Part shown: positions 42,864 to 51,646 of the stretch, piece by piece
Numbering within the stretch: position 1 is the stretch's first letter
How the letters are laid out: each line of letters begins with the position of its first letter
Assembly: GCF_033441515.1 (NCBI RefSeq)
Contig: NZ_JAWQJT010000003.1
Coordinates: 558,001 to 622,000, forward strand
DNA length: 64,000 bases
Source of the DNA: Amycolatopsis solani
GTDB lineage: Bacteria > Actinomycetota > Actinomycetes > Mycobacteriales > Pseudonocardiaceae
Direction of reading: 5' to 3'
Notes under the pieces: generated by a model
The model's input: the letters and a program-made list of their open reading frames with translations, nothing else
Told to the model about the DNA's origin: nothing
Database searches by the model: none
Position numbers and translations under genes: made by a program

Positions 42864-42884
42864 GTCTTGACACAGGAGGGTCGG

Positions 42885-44108
42885 GTGACCACTTTTCGGG
42901 AAGTCTTCGCGAACTCCGAATTCCGTGCCATCTTCTGCGGTTTCGGTCTGTCCACCGCCGGTGACTTCCTGGCCAGGGGCTCGGTGACCATCGGGGTGTA
43001 CGCGTCGAGCCAGTCGACCGGGCTCATGGCCATCACCTATGCCTTGACCTTCCTCCCGGACCTGGTCGGCGGGGCGCTGCTGTCCGGCCTCGCCGACCGG
43101 TTCAGCCGCAAGACCGTGATGATCGCGGCCGATCTGATGAGAGCCGCGTTGGTGGTTCTGATGGCGACGGCCGGCCTGCCACTGGCGATGCTGTGGCTGC
43201 TGTTCATCGCGGTTCGCTTGCTGGATTCACCGTTCCGCAGTGCCCAGACGGCGACCCTTTCACTGGTGCTCACCGGTGATCGGTATGTGGTCGGCACTTC
43301 GGCCAACACCATGCTGGCCAACCTTGCCGTGGGAGCCGGCTTCGCGGGCGCGGGCGCCGTTGTCCAGCAGCTCGGCATGAGCACAGCGCTCTACATCAAC
43401 GCAGGGACCTTCGCGTGTTCCGCACTGCTGATCTGGCGTGGCGTCCGGTCCCGCCCCGTGGCCGCGACGGGCTCCCCACGCACAGCCGGCTGGTGGACCT
43501 CGTTGGCAGCCAGCTCGCAGCTGGTGCGCAGCGACCGGAGGCTGCGCACGCTGATGTGCTTCGCCGTCGTCCCCGGTATCTGCATGGTTTCGACCGCGCT
43601 CGTCGCGCCCTACACGATCGAGACGGGCAATGGCGAGGCCGCCGCCGGCGCGCTGATGGGCATCGGATCGGCGGGGATGGTCGTCGGCGTGTGGGCGGTG
43701 GCCCGGTGGGTACGTCCCGAGGTCAGGATGCGGCTGCTGGGCGTCCTGGCCGTGCTGTCGGCGGCGCCTTTCGCACTGTGCGCCTGGCACCCCGGGCTGA
43801 TCGCGGACTCGGTGATCTGGTTCGTCAACGGCGCCGCGACCTGCTTCTGGGTCCCCGTGACCACAGGCGTGGTGACCGCGACGCCCGAGGCCATGCGGGG
43901 ACAAATGAGCGGAATGGTCTTCGCACTGCTGAGGGTGGTACAAGGAACGGCGGTTCTGACCTACGGACTCCTGGCCGAGGTCTTCGCGCCCTCGTCGGTC
44001 ATCGCCGCGGCCGGTGTGCTCGGTGTGGTCGTGTCCGGCCTGATCGGGCTCGCTTGGCGGCGGGTCGACGCTGGACCTCGATCAGCCGCCGCGAACACCG
44101 TCCAGTGA
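42885..44108 (+). CDS. MFS exporter following the Cys-free peptide gene
   Basis: A 407-residue major facilitator with about 12 helices, starting 'FREVFANSEFRAIFCGFGLS' and carrying the loop signature 'SGLADRFSRKTVMI'. It resembles multidrug or peptide-antibiotic exporters of the Bcr/EmrB-unrelated 'MFS_3' type. GTG 42885 stands four bases after AGGAGGG, a short gap. It is 21 bp from the peptide gene and probably exports its mature product. Its 3' end overlaps the convergent SARP gene by 27 bp. Confidence 0.85.
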   Translation: MTTFREVFANSEFRAIFCGFGLSTAGDFLARGSVTIGVYASSQSTGLMAITYALTFLPDLVGGALLSGLADRFSRKTVMIAADLMRAALVVLMATAGLPLAMLWLLFIAVRLLDSPFRSAQTATLSLVLTGDRYVVGTSANTMLANLAVGAGFAGAGAVVQQLGMSTALYINAGTFACSALLIWRGVRSRPVAATGSPRTAGWWTSLAASSQLVRSDRRLRTLMCFAVVPGICMVSTALVAPYTIETGNGEAAAGALMGIGSAGMVVGVWAVARWVRPEVRMRLLGVLAVLSAAPFALCAWHPGLIADSVIWFVNGAATCFWVPVTTGVVTATPEAMRGQMSGMVFALLRVVQGTAVLTYGLLAEVFAPSSVIAAAGVLGVVVSGLIGLAWRRVDAGPRSAAANTVQ

Positions 44109-47100
44109 TCGGCGAAGCTCGGACGACGCGGGAAGTCCGGTTGTGCTCAGGCACGCGTCGGCGAGTCCGCAGTATTTCTCCGCGGCAGCCGGGTCTCCCG
44201 CGGCACGGCGGGCCGAAGCGAGGGCCCGCAGTGCGCGCGCTTGATCGAGCTGGGCCCCGCACCGCCGCGCCTCGATGAACGCCGACTCCGCCCAGCCGGC
44301 CGCGACATCGATGGCGCCGTTGTCGAGCTCTGCTTGCGCCAGAACGACTTTCGCCCGCATGCCCAGGATCTGCAGTCCCGCGGCCTCGGCCAGCTGCACG
44401 GCCTTCTGCGCCTCGGAGACGGCTGCGGTGACATCATCGGTCAGCCGGCTCACTTCGGCGTGCCCGGCAAGCGCGACGATTTCGCCGCGCCGATATCCGA
44501 TCTCCTGGCACACAGCCAATGCCGAACGGTAGAGCTGATGCGCTTCGTCCAGTTCTCCGCCGGTCAAGGCCACCGCCGCCAGAGCGGTCAACGCCTCCGC
44601 CTCCTCCTCTCTGGCCGAGCTGTCGCGGGCAATGCGCAACGCGAGCCGGGCGTGCCGCCCGGCGGCCGCCAGGTCACCGACCTCCCGGAAAGCACGGGAA
44701 AGATGGCCGAGCACGTCAGCCTCGAAGTGACTGAGCGAACCTCGGCGAAGCAGTTCCAAAGACCGGCTGAACTGCTCGATCGCCTCGTGACAGTGCCCTC
44801 GTAGCAACAAGATCTCACCGAGGATGCCGCGTACGTCGCCCTCGGTGGCCTGTTCACCTGAAAGGTCGCAGAGCGAGATCGTCCGGCGCGCGGCAACCTC
44901 GGCGTCATCGAGGTTCCCGCGCAAGAACTCGGCGTAGCTCAGACCGAGCCAGCCGAAGCGCCGCAAGGGGGTGTTGGTCGTCTTCTCGGCCAGTTCGAGG
45001 CCCGCGCGCATGCGGGCGACACCGTCGTCGACCCGCCCGACGTCCCGGTCGAGGTTGCCCAGGGAGATGAGTGCGCGCGCCTGACCTTCGACATGCCCGG
45101 CCGCGCGGTAGGCAGCGAGCTCCGCCTCGAAGTGGTGCAGTGCTCCCTGCTTGTCACCGTGCCGGAAGCTCAGGGAGCCCAGGCAGCAGTTGATCGCGGC
45201 GATCGCGGCGAGGTCGCCGCGATCCTCGGCCGCCCGCAACGCCGCGGCACACGCGCCGAGGCCCTCCTCGCGATAGCGACCACTCGCCACCAGGTACGGC
45301 CGTAACGTTTCGACCAGCAGCCAGGTGAAGGGGGCCAGCTCACCGTCCGAAGCGTCGACGACAGCCGCGAGCACGTTCAGGCACTCGGCGCTCATCCACG
45401 CCATGGCCTCGTCGGGATCCGCGAAAACCTTCCGCTCGGCTCTCGCGAGCCTTTCCGGCCGGGGTAGGTGCACATACGTGGGATACAGCATGCCCGCTGC
45501 CGATTCCGTGTGGCGGAAGTAGAAGGTGAGGAGTCTTTCCTTGGCCGCGAGCAGCGTGGCCTCCCGATCGTCCGCCACGCATTGTTCAGCCGCGAAGACG
45601 CGCAGCAGGTCGTGCAGCTGGTATCTGCGCCGGTTGTTCCTCAGGACCAGGTTCGCCACGGTCAGCTGTTCGATCACCGCCTGGACGTCGCCGTCGGGCG
45701 AATCCGTCAACGCCGCGACGGCCTCGACCGAGAAGTCCGGTCCGGCCACGAGGCCGAGCAGCCGGAACGTCCTCGCGGCGGCGGCGTCCAAAGCCACGTA
45801 GGAGAGCCGAAAGGCCGTGCGAACCGTGGCTTCCTCGTCACCTTCGATCTCCAACGATGCCAGCCGGTTTCCCTGCCGCAGCATTGCCACGTGCTCGGCC
45901 AGCGGCCCGTCCGGTTGCCCGACCACGTTGGCGGCTGCGATCCTGAGCGCGAGCGGGAGATAACCGCACAACTCCGCCATCTCGACGACGGCATCGGGTT
46001 CGGCCGCCACCCGCTGCGCCCCGATCATGTTCGCCAGCAGGGTATGGGCGTGTTCGGCGGCGAGCACACCCACGTGGACCAGCACGGCGCTCTGCAGTGC
46101 CACCAGACCCCGGAGGTCGTTGCGGCTGGTGATCAGCACACCACAGCCGGGAGCGTTCGGGAGCAAGGGGCGAACTTGGCTCGGGTTGACGGCGTTGTCC
46201 AGCACGACCAGGATCTTCCGGCCTCGCAAGAGGGTGCGGTACAGGGCGATGAGCTCTTCCTGCCCGGTGGGGAGGCGCGTCGTCGTCGCGCCGAGTGCGA
46301 CGACGAACCGGGCGAGCACCTCGGTGGGCGTCAACGCCGGCGTCGCAGCGTGGCCCCGCAGGTCGACGTGGAGCTGGCCGTCCGGAAACCGGCCACGCAT
46401 GCCATGTGCCACCTTGACCGCGAGCGACGTCTTGCCGACGCCCGGCAAACCGCTGATCACGACCACCGGCACACCGGAAACGTCGCCGCCCAATGCTGCT
46501 TCGACCTGCCCCACCAGCTGTTCCCGGCCGACGAAGTCCGGGATGTCGGCCGGCAGCTCGTGCGGGACCAGCTCGCCTGCGGCAGGGCCGCCCGCTCCCG
46601 CCCCGGCCGGCCCCTGATCGTGCGCCAGCACCTGCTCGTGGACCTTCTGCAGCTCGACGCCGGGATCGACCCCCAGTTCGGTCGCGAGGGCCCGCTTGAT
46701 CCGGTCGTAAACCGAGAATGCCTCGGCCTGCTGACCCGAGCGGTGCAGTGCGAGCATCAGCTGACCGTGCAGCCGCTCCCGGAGCGGCGCGGCGTCGGCC
46801 GCCACCTGCAGCTCGTGGACCAGTTCACGGTGCCGGCCGAGGCCCAGCTCGGCGTCGAACAAGTCCTCGAGCGCGGCGAGCCGCTCCCGTTCCAGACGAG
46901 GCGCGTGCACCGTGCGAAAGAGGTCCGAAGGAATGTCCGCGAGCGCGGGGCCACGCCAGTGCGAAAGGCTTTCACGCAGGGCGTCGGCCATCTCGTGGAG
47001 GCCGCTGGCCTGCCGGGCGCGTTCGCGCGCCTCGAAGAAGCGGTCGAGGTCCAGTTCGCCGGGTTCGACGGTTATGCGGTACCCGCCGGACACAGTGGTG

Positions 47101-47348
47101 ATGCGCCCGGCGTCACCGATCACGCGACGCAAGCGCTGCACGTAGGTTTGCAACGTCGCTCTCGCACCACGCGGCGGCGCTTGATCCCACAGCTGGTCCA
47201 CGAGGCTGTCCGCGCTCACCATGCTGTTGGCGGACAGGAGCAACATGGCGAGCAAGACCCGCAGTTTCGGCGCGTTGACCAGAACGACGTTGCCCGCTAC
47301 CTCCACCTCGATCGGGCCGAGGATGCGAAAATTCAGCCCCTCACCCAT
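44082..47348 (-). CDS. AfsR/SARP-family regulator with NB-ARC and TPR domains
   Basis: A 1088-residue multidomain activator. Order: OmpR-like winged helix (1-95), bacterial transcriptional activation domain (about 95-250), NB-ARC ATPase with P-loop 'GLPGVGKTS' near residue 300, and at least eight TPR units to the C-terminus. AfsR-type proteins activate secondary-metabolite genes on ATP/ligand and kinase signals. A GGGGGGTG box precedes ATG 47348. It closes the right end of the biosynthetic region and is the second pathway-type regulator after the StrR homologue. Confidence 0.9.
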   Translation of the reverse strand: MGEGLNFRILGPIEVEVAGNVVLVNAPKLRVLLAMLLLSANSMVSADSLVDQLWDQAPPRGARATLQTYVQRLRRVIGDAGRITTVSGGYRITVEPGELDLDRFFEARERARQASGLHEMADALRESLSHWRGPALADIPSDLFRTVHAPRLERERLAALEDLFDAELGLGRHRELVHELQVAADAAPLRERLHGQLMLALHRSGQQAEAFSVYDRIKRALATELGVDPGVELQKVHEQVLAHDQGPAGAGAGGPAAGELVPHELPADIPDFVGREQLVGQVEAALGGDVSGVPVVVISGLPGVGKTSLAVKVAHGMRGRFPDGQLHVDLRGHAATPALTPTEVLARFVVALGATTTRLPTGQEELIALYRTLLRGRKILVVLDNAVNPSQVRPLLPNAPGCGVLITSRNDLRGLVALQSAVLVHVGVLAAEHAHTLLANMIGAQRVAAEPDAVVEMAELCGYLPLALRIAAANVVGQPDGPLAEHVAMLRQGNRLASLEIEGDEEATVRTAFRLSYVALDAAAARTFRLLGLVAGPDFSVEAVAALTDSPDGDVQAVIEQLTVANLVLRNNRRRYQLHDLLRVFAAEQCVADDREATLLAAKERLLTFYFRHTESAAGMLYPTYVHLPRPERLARAERKVFADPDEAMAWMSAECLNVLAAVVDASDGELAPFTWLLVETLRPYLVASGRYREEGLGACAAALRAAEDRGDLAAIAAINCCLGSLSFRHGDKQGALHHFEAELAAYRAAGHVEGQARALISLGNLDRDVGRVDDGVARMRAGLELAEKTTNTPLRRFGWLGLSYAEFLRGNLDDAEVAARRTISLCDLSGEQATEGDVRGILGEILLLRGHCHEAIEQFSRSLELLRRGSLSHFEADVLGHLSRAFREVGDLAAAGRHARLALRIARDSSAREEEAEALTALAAVALTGGELDEAHQLYRSALAVCQEIGYRRGEIVALAGHAEVSRLTDDVTAAVSEAQKAVQLAEAAGLQILGMRAKVVLAQAELDNGAIDVAAGWAESAFIEARRCGAQLDQARALRALASARRAAGDPAAAEKYCGLADACLSTTGLPASSELRRSLDGVRGG

Positions 47349-48330
47349 CGTTCACCCCCCGGTGCCGACTTGCGCGGGAGCAATTGTATCAGTCCGGCAG
47401 ACAACGGCAGTGCCCCTGGAAATCTGCCCGGGATCGTCGCGGTCGGGTCCACACATTGATGAGTCCACTGTGTACGGATGTGGGGATCTTCGCGGTCCCG
47501 TCCGAGCACTGGAGGCACGCCGCGTACCGGCCGAACACGGGGAACCGTCATCGGGCTCCGCGGTCAGGACGCGCCGGTCTCCCGCGTGGTGCACCGTGGC
47601 CGTCTTCGCGAATGCTGTTCACGCTGGCTGCTCTTCGTTTGTTTCAGCTTGATCCGACGGTACGCATTCACCAGCGCGGAAACTTCACCACACCTGGTCG
47701 GGCCGTTCGCCGCGCACCAGTCCGCCGCAATGGTTCACCGATCCTGTCCCTCCGCAACGATCTGCGGGCCGTTCTCTTCCCGTGGCTCGCGTTCGTCATC
47801 GCTTCTGGTGGTACGGCCGCAGTTTCACACTGGTCAATCAGCTGTGCGGCATCGAAGGGGGCCGAATCGGCAAATCTTGCCGGCCCCTGGTGACCGGGCG
47901 CTGTTCCGTGCGTGGCGCCCGGATCCGTCTCGCGGTCAGCCTCATCGCTCCTACCGGCGATGGGAGCAGTGGTTCACGTTGCTCCTCGTCTCCGCCGAGC
48001 GGGGCTCGCACTGCGCGATCCGGCTGCTCCTATCGACGACCGACCGCAGCGGTGCAGTGCGAGCGTTGGGTCGGTAACCCACGACGGTGGCTGTTCGGCG
48101 CCGCTGCGCACCACACTTCCGGTCCCGTGTGTGCGCTGACCGAACTGTTCCACACGATCCCCGCGGTGGACAACGACGCGGCACGCTTGGCTTCGAGGGC
48201 AAGAACCCCATCCCGAGGGACCGGTCCGAGCGCTGCGCGTAGCCGGCCAAGGCGCCTCGCCGACCCGGAATCAGAGCTCTTCGGTATGAGATCCCCGTTG
48301 CGGGAGGTATCCCTCTGATCCTCCGGTTAG
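47349..48330. other. Gene-poor region; no confident gene
   Basis: About 1 kb with open frames of up to 199 codons on the plus strand, but none has a recognisable family, a good ribosome binding site or normal actinomycete codon bias. The frames are rich in Arg, Ser and Cys, as expected of random high-GC sequence. I regard it as decayed or regulatory DNA flanking the biosynthetic cluster. Confidence 0.5.
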
Positions 48331-48333
48331 CGA

Positions 48334-48354
48334 CCGCTCACCTAGAATGAGTGG
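48334..48354. promoter_or_regulatory. Putative TetR operator with overlapping -10
   Basis: CCGCTCA-CCTAGAA-TGAGTGG is a near-perfect dyad (one mismatch per 7-bp arm). It contains TAGAAT (48343-48348), a good -10 hexamer, 54 bp upstream of the TetR start. Autoregulation is likely. Confidence 0.45.
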
Positions 48355-48401
48355 CGATCGATGCCGCCACCCCCGGCGGGGCTATCTGGGAGGATCACCG
48401 G

Positions 48402-49022
48402 ATGACGATGTCGCTGTCCGCCGAATTGTGGCCGGACGTGCAGCCGGAGACCGCTCGGCGGCTCATGCTCGCCGGGGTCGAGGCCTTTGCCAAGCGGGGG
48501 TACCACGCCACCACCACGCGGGACATCGCCGGGGCCGCGGGGATGTCGCCCGCCGCGCTCTACGTGCACTTCCCGTCGAAAGCCGCGCTGCTCTTCGCCA
48601 TCAGCCGGTACGGGCACGAGCAGACGCTCGCGCTGGTCGAGAACGTCGTCGCCAAGGTGTCCGATCCCGTCGAGCGGATCCGGCTGATCGTCGAGGACTT
48701 CGTCGCCTGGCACGCGCGGCGGCACACCGTCGCGCGGGTCGTGCAGTACGAGCTGCAGGCGCTGCCCGAGGAGGAGTTCGAGGTGGTCGCCGAGCTGCGG
48801 CGGCGGATCGAGCGGATCGTGCGCAAGGTGATCGCCGACGGGGTCGAAGCAGGCGTGTTCACCGTGTCGGACTCCCACACCTCCGCCCGGGCGGTGCTCT
48901 CCCTCGGCGTCGACGTCGCCCGCTGGTACAGCGAGCGTGCCCGGCAGACACCCACCGCGCTCGGCAAGGAATACGGTGGCCTGGTGCTGCGGATGCTCGG
49001 CGTGACGCCAGTCACAGACTGA
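48402..49022 (+). CDS. TetR-family transcriptional regulator
   Basis: A 206-residue regulator with an N-terminal HTH ('AGVEAFAKRGYHATTTRDIAGAAGMSPAALYVHFPSKAALL') and a helical ligand domain close to the KstR2/FadR-like group ('ARTVARVVQYELQALPEEE'-type helix). ATG 48402 follows GGGAGGA. Its end overlaps the convergent WYL gene by 11 bp. Its targets are unknown; autoregulation is suggested by the upstream dyad. Confidence 0.87.
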   Translation: MTMSLSAELWPDVQPETARRLMLAGVEAFAKRGYHATTTRDIAGAAGMSPAALYVHFPSKAALLFAISRYGHEQTLALVENVVAKVSDPVERIRLIVEDFVAWHARRHTVARVVQYELQALPEEEFEVVAELRRRIERIVRKVIADGVEAGVFTVSDSHTSARAVLSLGVDVARWYSERARQTPTALGKEYGGLVLRMLGVTPVTD

Positions 49023-49944
49023 GCGGTTGGTCGGCAGCCGCCGCGTAACGACGGGCCAGGCGCGCGAACGCGTCCTTCAACTCCGGTGGCCCGACGACTT
49101 CGATGTCCGCGTCGAAGCGGCCGATCGTCGCGGCCAGGCCGGTCCACGACCACGCGCCCAGCACCAGCCGGCAGCGGTCCGGGCCCAGTTCCTCCACCAC
49201 GCCGTCGCCCGCGTAGGTCGACACGACGCTCGCCGGCCGGTCCAGGAGCACCTCGCCGCGGCACTCGTCCTTGCCCGAAAAGCGGTCCGCGACGAACGCC
49301 GCCACGTCTCCCCCGGGCAGCTCCCGCGGGGTGAACCGCGGGCCGGTCGGGACGCGGGGGTTCATCCGGTCGACGCGGAACGTGCGCCAGTCCGCGCGGT
49401 CGAGGTCCCACGCCACCAGGTACCAGCGCCCGCCCCGCGTCACCAGGTGGTGCGGCTCGGCCCGGCGCGGCACCGCGCCGGACGCGTAGTCGAACCGCAG
49501 CACCTCGCGCGCCTGGACCGCGGCGCTGAGCGCCGCCAGCACCGACGGCTCCACCGGCGGCCCGGCGGACACCGCCGTGACGTGCAGGGCGTCCACGCGG
49601 TGGCGCAGCCGCGCCGGCATCACCTGGCGGACCGTGTTCAGCGCCCGCGCGGCCGCGTCCTCGATCCCGCCGCCGGAGACCGTGCGCAGCGCCACCGCGA
49701 GGGCGACCGCCTGGTCGTCGTCGAACAGCAGCGGCGGCAGCTGCGAACCCGCATCGAGCCGGTAGCCGCCGTCCGGTCCCTTGACCGCCGCGATCGGGTA
49801 GCCGAGCTCGCGCAGGCGGTCGACGTCGCGGCGCACCGTGCGCTCGCTGACCTCCAGCCGCTCGGCCAGGAGCGCGCCCGGCCAGTCGCGGCGGGCCTGG
49901 AGCAGGGAGAGCATGGCCAGCAGCCGTCCCGAAGTTTTCGGCAT
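49012..49944 (-). CDS. WYL-domain transcriptional regulator (copy 1)
   Basis: A 310-residue regulator with an HTH_11 domain ('LLQARRDWPGALLAERLEVSERTVRRDVDRLRELGYPI') and a WYL domain ('RGGRWYLVAWDLDRADWRTFRVDRM') followed by the C-terminal WCX-like extension. WYL domains sense nucleic acids or nucleotides. It is divergent from a DinB gene, with a perfect palindrome in the 53-bp gap. A close paralogue lies at 51643-52599. Confidence 0.88.
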   Translation of the reverse strand: MPKTSGRLLAMLSLLQARRDWPGALLAERLEVSERTVRRDVDRLRELGYPIAAVKGPDGGYRLDAGSQLPPLLFDDDQAVALAVALRTVSGGGIEDAAARALNTVRQVMPARLRHRVDALHVTAVSAGPPVEPSVLAALSAAVQAREVLRFDYASGAVPRRAEPHHLVTRGGRWYLVAWDLDRADWRTFRVDRMNPRVPTGPRFTPRELPGGDVAAFVADRFSGKDECRGEVLLDRPASVVSTYAGDGVVEELGPDRCRLVLGAWSWTGLAATIGRFDADIEVVGPPELKDAFARLARRYAAAADQPLSL

Positions 49945-49963
49945 GCCGCGATCTTCCCAGAAA

Positions 49964-49986
49964 TAGCGGACACACCCTGTCCGCTA
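49964..49986. promoter_or_regulatory. Palindromic operator of WYL regulator 1
   Basis: TAGCGGACA-CACCC-TGTCCGCTA, perfect 9-bp arms with a 5-base spacer, centred in the gap between the WYL gene and the DinB gene. It is the obvious site for repression of both. Confidence 0.65.
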
Positions 49987-49997
49987 CCGGTGCCAGA

Positions 49998-50561
49998 GTG
50001 GTCCTCGTGCAGAACGACACCGAACGCAACGACCTCATCGCCGAACTGGCGGCCGCCCGCGCCGCCCTGATCACGACGGCGCGCGACCTCACCGACGAGC
50101 AGGCCGGCGAGCAGCCGACCGTCAGCGCGCTATGCCTCGGCGGCCTGCTCAAGCACGTCGCCACCATGGAGGAAAACTGGCTGCGCTTCGCGGTGGAAGG
50201 CCCGTCCGCGATGCGCTACGACCTCCCCGACGGCGTGACCTGGGCCGACATGGCGGCCGGCACCGCCCGCGAGTTCCCGCAGTGGGCGATCGAGCACCAG
50301 AACGAGTTCCGGATGCTGCCCGGCGACACCCTGGCGGCGATCCTGGCCCGCTACGAAGACGTCGCCAAGCGCAGCGAGGACGTCATCACGAGCCTGCCCG
50401 ACCTGTCCGTGACGCACCCGCTGCCCGAGGCGCCGTGGAACCGGCCGGGCACGGTGTGGAGCGCGCGGCGGGCCGTGCTGCACGTCATCACCGAGACCGC
50501 GCAGCACGCCGGGCACGCGGACATCATCCGCGAGGCGCTGGACGGCCAGAAGTCGACGTGA
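49998..50561 (+). CDS. DinB-family protein
   Basis: A 187-residue four-helix-bundle protein of the DinB/YfiT type, with metal-binding histidines spread as in the family ('GGLLKHVATMEENWL' and 'LHVITETAQHAGHADIIREALDG'). Such proteins are often thiol- or DNA-damage-related transferases or hydrolases. GTG 49998 or GTG 50007 could start it. It overlaps the next gene by four bases (GTGA), and is likely repressed by the divergent WYL regulator. Confidence 0.84.
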   Translation: MVLVQNDTERNDLIAELAAARAALITTARDLTDEQAGEQPTVSALCLGGLLKHVATMEENWLRFAVEGPSAMRYDLPDGVTWADMAAGTAREFPQWAIEHQNEFRMLPGDTLAAILARYEDVAKRSEDVITSLPDLSVTHPLPEAPWNRPGTVWSARRAVLHVITETAQHAGHADIIREALDGQKST

Positions 50562-51646
50562 CCGTCCTGGACACGCGGGCGCTCAACCGCGCCACGCTCG
50601 CCCGCCAGCTGCTGCTCGAACGCGCCGGGCTGCCGGTGCACGACGCCGTCGCGCACCTCGGCGGCCTGCAGGCGCAGGAGCCGCAGGAGCCGTTCACCGG
50701 GTTGTGGTCGCGGCTGCGCGCGTTCGACCCGGCGGCGTTGTCGGAGCTGCTGACCGGGCGGCGCGTGGTGCGGACGCACCTCATGCGCCGCACCGTGCAC
50801 CTGCTCACCGCCGGTGACGTCCTGGCGTGGCGGACGCGGTTCGACGCGATGCTGCGCCAGCGCGTCCTGGGCACCTACCGCCGTGAGCTCGCCGGGGTCG
50901 ACCTCGGCGAGCTCACGGCGGCGGGCCGCGCGGTGCTGGCCGACGGCGAGCCGCGCTCGATGGGCGACCTCGCCCGCGCGGTCGCCGATCGCTGGCCGGA
51001 CGCGGGACCGCGGCCGCTCGGCGAAATGCTGATCGCCGCGCTGCTCCCGGTGGCGCAGCTGCCGCCGCGCGGGCTGTGGCGCGTCAAGGCCGGCGTGCGG
51101 TACCTGCCGTTGCCCGCATGGCTGGGCCACGACGTCGACCCGCTCGCCCCGGACGACGAGGTGGGGCAGACGCTGGTGCGGCGCTACCTCGCGGCGTTCG
51201 GGCCCGCGGCGACGGCCGACCTGCGCGCGTGGAGCGGCCTGGCCGGGCTGCCGGCGGCGGTGAAAGCCGTGCGCGACGAGCTGGTGGTTTTCCGCGACGA
51301 GCGCGGCCGCGAGCTGCTGGACCTGCCGGAAGCGCCACGGCCGGACGCGGACGCGCCGGCGCCGGTGCGGTTCCTGCCGGCGTTCGACAACGCCATCCTC
51401 GGCTACGACGACCGGACCCGGATCATCGACGACGCCCATCGCGGGCTGTCGGTGGCCGGCGAGCGCGTGGTGCTGGTGGACGGCCGGGTGTCGGCGACCT
51501 GGACCGTCGAAGCGGACGCCGTCGTCGTGCGGCCGCTGCGGCGGTTCGCGAAAGCGGAACGCGCCGAGGTCACGGCGGAAGGCGGCGAGCTGGCGGCGTT
51601 CCTGTCCGACGGCGAAAGCGACCGCGTCCGGGTCGAAGCGGGCTAA
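50558..51646 (+). CDS. AlkZ-like winged-helix DNA-binding protein
   Basis: A 362-residue protein of the HTH_42/AlkZ superfamily, which contains DNA glycosylases for crosslinked or alkylated bases. The N-terminal motif 'HLGGLQAQEPQEPFTGLWSRL' and the middle 'THLMRRTVHLLTAGDVLAWR' are typical, and the catalytic QxQ/QxD equivalent appears as Q-A-Q. With the co-translated DinB protein it suggests a small DNA-damage module under WYL control. Glycosylase activity is not proven for this subfamily. Confidence 0.8.
   Translation: MTVLDTRALNRATLARQLLLERAGLPVHDAVAHLGGLQAQEPQEPFTGLWSRLRAFDPAALSELLTGRRVVRTHLMRRTVHLLTAGDVLAWRTRFDAMLRQRVLGTYRRELAGVDLGELTAAGRAVLADGEPRSMGDLARAVADRWPDAGPRPLGEMLIAALLPVAQLPPRGLWRVKAGVRYLPLPAWLGHDVDPLAPDDEVGQTLVRRYLAAFGPAATADLRAWSGLAGLPAAVKAVRDELVVFRDERGRELLDLPEAPRPDADAPAPVRFLPAFDNAILGYDDRTRIIDDAHRGLSVAGERVVLVDGRVSATWTVEADAVVVRPLRRFAKAERAEVTAEGGELAAFLSDGESDRVRVEAG

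Noticed and set aside
47384..48318. Plus-strand open frames of 143-199 codons upstream of the TetR gene
   Set aside because: Their composition (Arg, Ser, Cys-rich), lack of ribosome binding sites and absence of recognisable domains fit random high-GC open frames.
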